Shown here: piece by piece, positions 23,771 through 31,523 of the stretch
Numbering within the stretch: the stretch's first letter is position 1
Layout: each line of letters opens with the position of its first letter
NCBI GenBank assembly: GCA_963677785.2
Contig: CAXXDH010000001.1
Coordinates: 124,001-188,000 of the forward strand
DNA: 64,000 nt
Origin: G963665495 sp963677785
GTDB taxonomy: Bacteria; Desulfobacterota; Desulfovibrionia; Desulfovibrionales; Desulfovibrionaceae
Direction: 5' to 3'
The notes under the pieces: generated by a model
Seen by the model: only the letters and a program-made list of their open reading frames with translations
What the model was told of the DNA's origin: nothing
Database searches by the model: none
Program-made: the position numbers and the translations under genes

Positions 23771-25015
23771 ATGGATTTGAAAAGGGTAGTGGTGACCGGG
23801 CTGTCCGCCTTGACGCCAATCGGGCACGACCTGGAAAGCAGCTGGAAAAACCTGCTTGCCGGGAAATCAGGAATCGTGCCGTTGACCAGGTTTGACACCG
23901 AGGGCTTTGCTACGAAAATCGCGGGCCAGGTCGATGGATTTGATCCAAACGCTTATATTCCCCCGAAAATGGGGAAACGCATGGAAAATTTCACTCTCTG
24001 GGCCATGGCTTGCGCCAAGATGCTTTTGGAAAACGCGGGCTATGAAATTCCGGAGGAGGACCGGGAACAGATCGGCACCATCCTGGGCTGCGGCCTGGGG
24101 GGACTGCAAATGATCGAAGACGCCAAGATGAAGCTTGTGGCCCAGGGGCCGCGGCGGGTTTCTCCGTTTACCATCCCCGCGCTCATCGGCAACATGGCTC
24201 CGGGCATGGTCTCCATTTTGACCGGCGCCAAAGGGCCGAATCTGGCCACGGTCTCCGCCTGCGCTTCCGGCACGCACGCCATAGGTACGGCCTATAGCGA
24301 AATCAGGCTCGGCAGGGTCAAGGGCATGATCACCGGCGGCACTGAATCCGTACTCACGCCGCTGGCTGTGGGCTCCTTCAACGCGCTCAAGGCGCTCTCC
24401 ACCCGCAATGACGAGCCTGACAAAGCCTCGCGTCCGTTCGACAAGGATCGCGACGGATTCGTCATGGGGGAAGGCTGCGGCCTGATGCTTCTGGAAGAGT
24501 TCGAACACGCCAAAGCCCGCGGCGCGAAAATTTACGCCGAAATGGTCGGCTACGGCGCTTCCTCCGACGCCTACCACATGACCGCCCCGCCAGAGGACGG
24601 TTCCGGCATGGCCCTGGCCATGGAGCGGTCGCTCAAAGAGGCCGGTGTGGCCTATGATGCGGTGGAGCATATCAATGCGCACGCCACATCCACGCAATTG
24701 AACGATATTTGCGAGACCAGGGCTTTGAAGCTGGTTTTCAAGGAGCATGCCCCCAAGCTCAAGATCACTGCCAACAAATCCATGATCGGCCATCTGCTCG
24801 GCGCGGCCGGCGGTGTGGAAGGCGTTTTCAGCGTCATGAGCCTGCATAACGGCGTGTTGCCCGGCACCATCAATTTTCAGAACCCCGGTGAAGGTTGCGA
24901 CCTTGACTATCTTGGCGATGGAAGTATTAAAAAAGAAGTAGAATACGTGATGTGCAATTCGTTCGGATTCGGCGGCGCCAACGCGTCCGTGCTCTTTAAA
25001 CGCTACGACGGCTAA
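23771..25015 (+). CDS. fabF: 3-oxoacyl-ACP synthase II (KAS II)
   Basis: A 414-residue condensing enzyme for chain elongation. Catalytic Cys164 lies in SACASGTHAIG, with histidines in NAHATSTQLND and MIGHLLGAAGG. The end NSFGFGGANASVLFKRY is standard. The ATG at 23771 gives the usual KAS II N-terminus (LKRVVVTGLSALTPIG). It follows acpP and precedes glyA by 56 bases. Confidence 0.96.
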   Translation: MDLKRVVVTGLSALTPIGHDLESSWKNLLAGKSGIVPLTRFDTEGFATKIAGQVDGFDPNAYIPPKMGKRMENFTLWAMACAKMLLENAGYEIPEEDREQIGTILGCGLGGLQMIEDAKMKLVAQGPRRVSPFTIPALIGNMAPGMVSILTGAKGPNLATVSACASGTHAIGTAYSEIRLGRVKGMITGGTESVLTPLAVGSFNALKALSTRNDEPDKASRPFDKDRDGFVMGEGCGLMLLEEFEHAKARGAKIYAEMVGYGASSDAYHMTAPPEDGSGMALAMERSLKEAGVAYDAVEHINAHATSTQLNDICETRALKLVFKEHAPKLKITANKSMIGHLLGAAGGVEGVFSVMSLHNGVLPGTINFQNPGEGCDLDYLGDGSIKKEVEYVMCNSFGFGGANASVLFKRYDG

Positions 25016-25071
25016 CAAGCGCGCATTCGCGGCGTTGCCGTTGGAATACAAAGCCAAAGTGAGCTGATATA

Positions 25072-26310
25072 ATGCAGGAATTGCTTCTTCAGGACCGGGA
25101 GGTCGCCAAAGCTGTTTGCCAGGAAATCGACCGCCAGACCGGCAATCTTGAAATGATTGCTTCCGAGAATTTTACTTCCGCCGCTGTTCGCGAAGCACTG
25201 GGCAGCGTACTGACGCACAAGTACGCCGAAGGCTACCCCGGCAAACGCTATTATGGCGGATGCGAATACGTCGACGTGGCCGAGGATCTGGCTCGTGACC
25301 GCGCCAAGCAGTTGTTCGGCGCGGAATACGCCAACGTGCAGCCGCATTCCGGATCGCAGGCTAATATGGCCGTATATTTTGCCGAACTCCAGCCCGGCGA
25401 CTGCGTCCTGGGCATGGATCTTTCCCACGGCGGACACCTGACCCACGGCAGCCCCGTGAATTTTTCCGGCCGGCTTTACAAGTTCGTGGCTTACGGCCTG
25501 GGCAAAGAAACCGGGACCATTGATTTTGACCTGGTCGAAAAGCTGGCCAAGGAACATCAGCCCAAGCTGATCGTGGCCGGATACAGCGCCTACCCGCGGA
25601 CCATTGATTTCCAGCGCTTCCGCGCCATCGCGGACGAAGTGGGTGCTAAACTGATGGTGGACATGGCCCACATCGCAGGTCTCATCGCCGCGGGCGAGCA
25701 TCCGTCTCCCATGCCCTACGCCCAGTTTGTCACCACCACCACGCACAAGACGCTGCGCGGACCGCGCGGCGGCATGATCCTGAGCACCGAGGAATTCGGC
25801 AAGGTGCTCAACTCGCAGATTTTCCCCGGAATTCAGGGCGGACCGCTGATGCATTGCATCGCGGCCAAGGCCGTCGCTTTCGGCGAGGCTCTCAAACCCG
25901 AGTTCAAGACCTATCAAAAGCAGGTCTGCGTGAATGCCAAGGTGCTAGGCGACACGCTGATGGATGCCGGGTTCAATCTGGTTTCCGGTGGTACGGACAA
26001 CCATCTGATGCTCATCGACCTGACCAACAAGGACGTCACGGGCAAGGATGTGGAAATCGCTCTGGACAAGGCGGCCATCACGGTCAACAAGAACACCGTG
26101 CCCTTTGAAACGCGTTCGCCTTTCGTTACTTCCGGCATCCGCCTGGGCACGCCGGCATTGACCACCCGCGGCATGCGCGAGGAGGAAATGAGCAAGGTGG
26201 CCGGCTGGATCGCCGACGTTGTGGCCAATATCGACAATGAGACACGTCTGGCGGAAATTCGCGCCGACGTTCAGTCCTTTGCCAGAGAGTTTCCGCTTTT
26301 CGCCTGGTAA
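25072..26310 (+). CDS. glyA: Serine hydroxymethyltransferase
   Basis: A 412-residue PLP enzyme converting serine and tetrahydrofolate to glycine and methylene-THF. The PLP lysine is in VTTTTHKTLRGPRGG; other marks are EMIASENFTS, YAEGYPGKRYYGGCE and QPHSGSQAN. It lies between fabF and comEB, so one-carbon supply is expressed with lipid and nucleotide/flavin genes. Confidence 0.97.
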   Translation: MQELLLQDREVAKAVCQEIDRQTGNLEMIASENFTSAAVREALGSVLTHKYAEGYPGKRYYGGCEYVDVAEDLARDRAKQLFGAEYANVQPHSGSQANMAVYFAELQPGDCVLGMDLSHGGHLTHGSPVNFSGRLYKFVAYGLGKETGTIDFDLVEKLAKEHQPKLIVAGYSAYPRTIDFQRFRAIADEVGAKLMVDMAHIAGLIAAGEHPSPMPYAQFVTTTTHKTLRGPRGGMILSTEEFGKVLNSQIFPGIQGGPLMHCIAAKAVAFGEALKPEFKTYQKQVCVNAKVLGDTLMDAGFNLVSGGTDNHLMLIDLTNKDVTGKDVEIALDKAAITVNKNTVPFETRSPFVTSGIRLGTPALTTRGMREEEMSKVAGWIADVVANIDNETRLAEIRADVQSFAREFPLFAW

Positions 26311-26361
26311 AGGGAAAAAGCGGGCGAAAGTATACTGCAGCATTTCGCTCGAAGAGGGCCT

Positions 26362-26826
26362 ATGGATACGCGAAAAAGCTGGCCCGAATATTTCATGGGC
26401 ATTGCCTTTCTGGTTTCAGAGCGCGCCACCTGCATCAGGCGTCGGGTGGGTGCTGTTGCGGTCAAAGACCGGCGTATCCTTGCAACCGGCTACAATGGCG
26501 CTCCAAGCAATCTGCGCCACTGCACGGAAACCGGCTGCCTGAGGGAAAAGTTGGGCATTCCGTCCGGACAGCGGCATGAGATCTGCCGCGGCCTGCATGC
26601 CGAGCAGAACGTCATCATTCAGGCCGCGTCCCATGGAGTGTGCATCGCAGGGGCCACGATTTACTGCACCACGCAGCCGTGCTTGATCTGCACCAAAATG
26701 CTCATCAACTGCGGCATCCGTGAGATTTACTTCGCCGAAGGCTATCCCGACGAACTCGCCGAAGACATGCTCAAGGAAGCTGGAGTGGTGTATGACCGGT
26801 TGGCTTATAAACCAAATTCCATGTGA
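26362..26826 (+). CDS. dCMP/cytidine deaminase family protein (ComEB-like)
   Basis: A 154-residue zinc deaminase with the motif GLHAEQN and the paired cysteines in TTQPCLICTKMLINCG. The N-terminal ATGYNGAPSNLRHC and extra cysteines are typical of the dCMP deaminase/ComEB group, which makes dUMP for thymidylate synthesis. Its 3' end overlaps the likely start of ribD by 35 bases. Confidence 0.9.
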   Translation: MDTRKSWPEYFMGIAFLVSERATCIRRRVGAVAVKDRRILATGYNGAPSNLRHCTETGCLREKLGIPSGQRHEICRGLHAEQNVIIQAASHGVCIAGATIYCTTQPCLICTKMLINCGIREIYFAEGYPDELAEDMLKEAGVVYDRLAYKPNSM

Positions 26827-27994
26827 GGACATTGGGCCGGACGCGCGTTACTGGCCCATGCGTGAAGCTTTGCGCCTGGCGCGCAACGGCCTGGGCTCCA
26901 CAGCTCCCAACCCCATGGTGGGGGCCGTTGTTCTGCGCGGGGGCGAACTGGTCGCCTCGGGCTGGCACAAGGCCTTTGGCGGACCGCATGCGGAAGTGGA
27001 AGCCATCCGCGACGCCCAGGCCAAGGGCATCGACCTGAGCGAATGCGAGCTTTGGGTCACGCTCGAACCCTGCAATCACACGGGCAAGACCCCGCCTTGC
27101 ACCCGTGCCATTCTCAAAGCAGGCATCAAATCCGTGGTCATCGGTGCGCTTGATCCCAATCCGGATGTGGCCGGCGGCGGCGCCGCTTTTCTCAGGGATA
27201 ACGGCGTCAAGATGCGTACGGGGGTGCTTCGCCAGGAGTGCGAGGACCTGATCGCAGATTTCGTGGTCTGGAAAAATACCGCACGGCCGTTCGTTGTTTT
27301 GAAGCTTGCCGCCACGCTGGACGGTAAGATAGCCACCCGTTCGGGCCATTCGCAATGGATCAGCTGCGAGGAATCCCGCCATCTTGTTCAGGAAATGCGG
27401 GCTGCCACACACGCGGTGCTGGTGGGGGGCAATACCTTTTACAAAGACGATCCCAAGCTGACCTGCCGTCTGGAGGGCCGCGAGCCCGGGCTCCAGCCTC
27501 TGGCCGTGGTGGTCACCTCGCGTCTGCCGGATCCGGAGGCGGACCATTACCTGCTGCGCCAACGTCCGGAGCATACCATTTTTTTCACCAGCAAGGCCGC
27601 ATCTCTCAGCAAACGCGCCACGGACCTGGAATCCAAGGGATGCCGGGTATGGGGCTTGCCAACCGCCTCGGACGTACCTACCATTTCGGGATCGCGTCTG
27701 GACCTGGGCGTGGGGCTGGAACGTCTGCGGCAGGAGCACTCCTGTCTGTACGTGCTCTGCGAAGGCGGGGGCGGACTTGCCCTGAATCTGCTGGAAGGCG
27801 GTCTGGTGGACGACTTTCTGTTGTTTCTGGCTCCCAAAGTTCTGGGCGACGGTCAGGCCAGCGGACTTTTTCACGGGCGTGAAATCGCGCGGATGGACCA
27901 GGCCCTGGGCCTGCGCCTGGCCGGCATGAGCCGCAGCGGCGCGGATGCCGTGTTGACCCTGCGGCCGCTGTCGCATGACGCAAAAGCGGATTGA
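26792..27994 (+). CDS. ribD: Bifunctional riboflavin deaminase/reductase RibD
   Basis: A fusion of an N-terminal zinc deaminase (GPHAEVEAIRDA and TLEPCNHTGKTPPC) with a C-terminal NADPH-dependent reductase (VLKLAATLDGKIATRSGHSQWIS, then VLVGGNTFYKDDP). It carries out two consecutive steps of riboflavin synthesis. The ATG at 26792, preceded by GGAG and lying inside comEB, retains the family N-terminal helix and gives 400 residues. The ATG at 26858 has no ribosome-binding site and gives 378. It is the first rib gene of the run. Confidence 0.93.
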   Translation: MTGWLINQIPCEDIGPDARYWPMREALRLARNGLGSTAPNPMVGAVVLRGGELVASGWHKAFGGPHAEVEAIRDAQAKGIDLSECELWVTLEPCNHTGKTPPCTRAILKAGIKSVVIGALDPNPDVAGGGAAFLRDNGVKMRTGVLRQECEDLIADFVVWKNTARPFVVLKLAATLDGKIATRSGHSQWISCEESRHLVQEMRAATHAVLVGGNTFYKDDPKLTCRLEGREPGLQPLAVVVTSRLPDPEADHYLLRQRPEHTIFFTSKAASLSKRATDLESKGCRVWGLPTASDVPTISGSRLDLGVGLERLRQEHSCLYVLCEGGGGLALNLLEGGLVDDFLLFLAPKVLGDGQASGLFHGREIARMDQALGLRLAGMSRSGADAVLTLRPLSHDAKAD

Positions 27995-28005
27995 GGAGCT
28001 GATAC

Positions 28006-28677
28006 ATGTTTACCGGACTGATTCAGGGCATGGGCAAGGTGCTCGGAGTGGATACCCGCGGACAGGAAACACGATTTTCCCTGCAACCGCTTTTCGAACT
28101 TGCGGATATCCAGCTCGGCGAAAGCATTGCCGTCAACGGCGTTTGCCTGACCGTGGAAAAATTTTCCACAGGCGTGTTCCAGGCCTATGCTTCGCAGGAA
28201 ACCCTGCGGGCTTCGTCCCTGGGCGATCTGCGCATGGGGCATACGGTGAATCTGGAGCGGGCGCTGGCCCTGGGAGACAGGCTTGGGGGCCATCTGGTCA
28301 GCGGCCATGTGGATTGTCTGGCCACGGTGGCATCCATAAGCCCGTCCGGGGAATCACGCGTTTACAGGTTGGCTTTTCCCGCAGAATACGGGCCTTTTGT
28401 AGTGCCCAAGGGTTCTGTGGCTCTGGACGGCATTAGTCTGACAGTCAACAACTGCGGCGCGGACTTTCTGGAAGTGAACATCATTCCGTCCACCCAGCGG
28501 GAAACCACTATTGCCTCCTGGAATCCGGGGCGCAAAGTCAACATGGAGACCGACCTCATCGGCAAGTACGTACAGCAGATGCTGGCGCCCTGGACCGGCG
28601 CGGGGTCCGCGGCTCCCCTGCCGGAAGGTACGGATTCCGGACTCACGGAAGAATTTTTTCGAAAATACGGTTTTTAG
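28006..28677 (+). CDS. ribE: Riboflavin synthase alpha subunit
   Basis: A 223-residue protein with the signature start MFTGLIQGMGKV and two lumazine-binding repeats, the second marked by GGHLVSGHVDCLATV. It dismutates two 6,7-dimethyl-8-ribityllumazine molecules to riboflavin, the last step of the pathway. The gene starts 11 bases after ribD and precedes ribBA. Confidence 0.95.
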   Translation: MFTGLIQGMGKVLGVDTRGQETRFSLQPLFELADIQLGESIAVNGVCLTVEKFSTGVFQAYASQETLRASSLGDLRMGHTVNLERALALGDRLGGHLVSGHVDCLATVASISPSGESRVYRLAFPAEYGPFVVPKGSVALDGISLTVNNCGADFLEVNIIPSTQRETTIASWNPGRKVNMETDLIGKYVQQMLAPWTGAGSAAPLPEGTDSGLTEEFFRKYGF

Positions 28678-28740
28678 CGCTGTCGGCCGGGTGCTGCCTC
28701 AGGGGCGCAGACAAGGTCGCAGCGTAGAAGAGGAAGTGAA

Positions 28741-29961
28741 ATGACGATTATTTCTGCTGAACAAGCCATCAAGGAAATCCAACAGGGGCGTATGGTGATC
28801 CTTGTCGACGACGAGGACAGGGAAAACGAAGGCGATCTGACCATTGCCGCGGAAAAAGTCACTCCCGAAATCATCAATTTCATGGCCACCCACGGACGCG
28901 GCCTGATCTGTCTGGCCCTGGCGCCCGAGCTTGTAGACAAACTGCAGCTGCCCATGATGGCCTCCAAAAACGAATCCAAGTTCGGTACGGCCTTCACGGT
29001 TTCCATTGAAGCCAGAAACGGCGTGACAACGGGCATTTCGGCTTCTGATCGTGCCACAACCGTTTTGACTGCCGTGGCCGACGACGCCAAACCTGATGAT
29101 CTTGTGACGCCGGGCCATATTTTTCCTTTGCGCGCCAAAGAGGGCGGCGTGCTGGTCCGCGCGGGCCAGACCGAAGGCGGTGTTGATCTGGCCAAGCTGG
29201 CCGGCATGAAGCATGCGGCCGTTATCTGTGAAATCATGCGCGACGACGGATCCATGGCCCGGATGCCTGATCTTCGGGAATTCGCGGAAAAGCATGATTT
29301 GAAGATCGCCACCATCAAGGATTTGATTCATTACCGCGTACAGCAGGGCGACGTCTCGGCCAAACGCGTCAGCGAAGCCCGGTTGCCGTCCAAATACGGA
29401 GGCGAATTCCGCGCCATCGCGTACGACAGCGAGCTGGACCACCACACCCATCTGGCTCTGGCAATGGGCGAATGGACGGAAGACGATGCGGTGCTGGTAC
29501 GCGTGCACAGCGAATGCCTGACCGGGGATGTGCTCGGTTCGCAGCGTTGTGATTGCGGCGATCAGCTGCAGGCTGCGCTCTGCCAGATTTCTCGGGAAGG
29601 CCGCGGCGTATTATTGTATATGCGCCAGGAAGGCCGGGGAATCGGGCTTGCCAACAAGATTAAGGCCTATGCTTTGCAGGATCAGGGCTACGATACGGTG
29701 GAAGCCAACGAGAAACTCGGATTCAAGGCCGACCTGCGGGATTACGGCGTGGGCGCCCAGATTCTGCACGATTTAGGCATACGCAAGATGCGGCTTTTGA
29801 CCAACAATCCCAAAAAAATCGTAGGATTGGAAGGATACGGCATTCAGATTGTCGAGCGCGTGCCCATAGAGATCGCTCCCTGTGATGAAAATGTCTGTTA
29901 CCTGCGAACCAAGCAGGACAAAATGGGACACATGCTGCATATTCACAAGAAGGCTGAATAA
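28741..29961 (+). CDS. ribBA: Bifunctional DHBP synthase / GTP cyclohydrolase II
   Basis: A 406-residue fusion. The N-terminal DHBP synthase has DDEDRENEGDL and TPGHIFPLRA. The C-terminal GTP cyclohydrolase II has the zinc cysteines in CLTGDVLGSQRCDCGDQL and the YMRQEGRGIGL motif. Both starting branches of riboflavin synthesis are thus covered. All active-site motifs are intact in both halves. No FMN riboswitch is visible upstream. Confidence 0.95.
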   Translation: MTIISAEQAIKEIQQGRMVILVDDEDRENEGDLTIAAEKVTPEIINFMATHGRGLICLALAPELVDKLQLPMMASKNESKFGTAFTVSIEARNGVTTGISASDRATTVLTAVADDAKPDDLVTPGHIFPLRAKEGGVLVRAGQTEGGVDLAKLAGMKHAAVICEIMRDDGSMARMPDLREFAEKHDLKIATIKDLIHYRVQQGDVSAKRVSEARLPSKYGGEFRAIAYDSELDHHTHLALAMGEWTEDDAVLVRVHSECLTGDVLGSQRCDCGDQLQAALCQISREGRGVLLYMRQEGRGIGLANKIKAYALQDQGYDTVEANEKLGFKADLRDYGVGAQILHDLGIRKMRLLTNNPKKIVGLEGYGIQIVERVPIEIAPCDENVCYLRTKQDKMGHMLHIHKKAE

Positions 29962-29991
29962 CCGAAATTTTTACAGCGACAAGGAGTTGTT

Positions 29992-30462
29992 ATGAACGAG
30001 ATTCGGACTATAGAAGGGCAGTTGGACGCCAAAGGACTGAGATTCGCCTTGATAGCGAGCCGGTTCAATGATTTCATCGTGGACAGACTGATCAGCGGCG
30101 CAGTTGATTACCTCGTACGCCATGGCGCGGATCGCAAGGATTTGCAACTGGTGCGTATTCCTGGCGCATTCGAGATGCCCCTGGTGGCAAAGAAACTGGC
30201 AGCCAGTGGAAAATACGATGCGGTGATCTGTCTGGGAGCAGTGATTCGCGGTTCCACGCCTCACTTTGATTACGTGGCCGCGGAAGTCTCCAAGGGAATT
30301 GCGAGCATCATGCTGGAAACCGGCGTACCCATGGGCTTCGGCGTTTTGACCACCGATACGCTTGAACAGGCAGTGGAGCGCGCGGGCAGCAAAGCCGGCA
30401 ACAAGGGCGTTGAAGCGGCGGGAGCGGCTTTGGAAGCCGTTCGTGTTCTTGAGCAGCTGTAA
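29992..30462 (+). CDS. ribH: 6,7-dimethyl-8-ribityllumazine synthase
   Basis: A 156-residue enzyme joining the RibD product branch with DHBP. The family motifs SRFNDFIVDRL, RIPGAFEMPL, GAVIRGSTPHFDYV and the catalytic His in the last of these are present. GVLTTDTLEQA near the end is typical. It assembles as a capsid-like shell or pentamer. It is followed by nusB 18 bases downstream. Confidence 0.96.
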   Translation: MNEIRTIEGQLDAKGLRFALIASRFNDFIVDRLISGAVDYLVRHGADRKDLQLVRIPGAFEMPLVAKKLAASGKYDAVICLGAVIRGSTPHFDYVAAEVSKGIASIMLETGVPMGFGVLTTDTLEQAVERAGSKAGNKGVEAAGAALEAVRVLEQL

Positions 30463-30480
30463 TCAGGAGCAGGTTGTAAC

Positions 30481-30969
30481 GTGAAATCAGAGTCTCGAAG
30501 ACAAGGGCGCATGCAGGCTTTTCAGGTGCTATACGGCATGGAATTTCGGCCGGATGCTGACGCGCGTTCGTTGGAAGCCCATTACAGGAGCAGTCCTGAT
30601 CCGGCGTTTGAGGATGATCCGGAAAAGGAACCATCCCCGGACGTCCTGTTCGCATCAAAGGATGCTCTGAAAGGCTTTGGCTGGGAGCTGGCTTCGGGCG
30701 TCTGGAGCAGGCGGCAAGAGCTGGACGAAGTTATACAACGTTTTTCGCAGCATTGGCGTATTGACAGAATCGCAAAAACGGAATTGACGATATTGCGTAT
30801 AGCGATTTATGAAATGTTGCATCGTTCGGATGTTCCTGTCAAAGTAGCCATCAATGAGGCTGTGGAACTGGCCAAACAATTTGGTGATGATAATTCCAGG
30901 GGATTTGTGAACGGCATTTTGGATGCCGCTGCAAAGGCGCTTGAAGATGGTACAATTGGGGCTCGTTAA
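30481..30969 (+). CDS. nusB: Transcription antitermination factor NusB
   Basis: A 162-residue helical protein. The N-terminal RRQGRMQAFQVLYGMEF and C-terminal RIAKTELTILRIAIYEML with VAINEAVELAKQFG are standard NusB. It binds boxA RNA and S10 for rRNA antitermination. The start is GTG at 30481. A middle insertion rich in Asp/Pro (SSPDPAFEDDPEKEPSP) is longer than usual. Its 3' end overlaps the next gene by 23 bases. Confidence 0.94.
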   Translation: MKSESRRQGRMQAFQVLYGMEFRPDADARSLEAHYRSSPDPAFEDDPEKEPSPDVLFASKDALKGFGWELASGVWSRRQELDEVIQRFSQHWRIDRIAKTELTILRIAIYEMLHRSDVPVKVAINEAVELAKQFGDDNSRGFVNGILDAAAKALEDGTIGAR

Positions 30970-31489
30970 AGACGTGGATCAGGTTCCCGACGGCTTTTCG
31001 CGCGTGTTTGTCCGTGCCGGAAGCGGGGACAAGCTGGAACCGACGGTTTATTCCCGTCCGGACCGCCAGGGCGTGCAGCAGTTCGAGCTGGCTCTGGACG
31101 TGCTGCCCGGTGTGGAGAACATCGCCACATGGGCGCCGTGTCTGGCCTCGGTTATTCAGAACATGGGCTGGGAGCGCTGGTGGATCGACTCCTTTTCCCT
31201 TTCTGAAGTGCTGGACCGCTATATTACCGAGGCCCTGCGCATGTGGGGTCTGGAATTCTGGAAGTATTACTCCAAGGAAGGCGTGGTGCTGGTACAGACC
31301 GGGCTGCAGCGCGAGGCGGTTTCTTTGTCCCTTTTTGCCTGGGAGGAGCGTTTCAGCCATGTCAGGGTTTCCAAACTCTATGATTTCGACGCCATGGAAC
31401 GCGAACAACAGGCCCAGATTCAGCAGCGCAAGAACAAATTCAAACAACTGTTAACCCCAAAATTCCTGGTTCAGAAACAAAGAACCTGA
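30947..31489 (+). CDS. Conserved hypothetical protein between nusB and leuS
   Basis: A 180-residue soluble protein, not recognised. It has no signal peptide, membrane helix or cysteine cluster (a single Cys in WAPCLAS). It is rich in Trp in the middle (WERWWIDSFSLSEVL), and its C-terminus is a basic coiled-coil-like helix (REQQAQIQQRKNKFKQLL). The ATG at 30947 lies inside nusB, so translation is coupled. Its place between nusB and leuS in a tightly packed array suggests a translation- or transcription-linked role, but that is only context. Confidence 0.75.
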   Translation: MVQLGLVKDVDQVPDGFSRVFVRAGSGDKLEPTVYSRPDRQGVQQFELALDVLPGVENIATWAPCLASVIQNMGWERWWIDSFSLSEVLDRYITEALRMWGLEFWKYYSKEGVVLVQTGLQREAVSLSLFAWEERFSHVRVSKLYDFDAMEREQQAQIQQRKNKFKQLLTPKFLVQKQRT

Positions 31490-31523
31490 AGATGGAATAG
31501 AGTACGGACTGGAAGCGGCATTC

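Noticed and set aside
27995..28740. FMN riboswitch upstream of the rib genes
   Set aside because: The gaps before ribD, ribE and ribBA are too short and show no conserved RFN structure.
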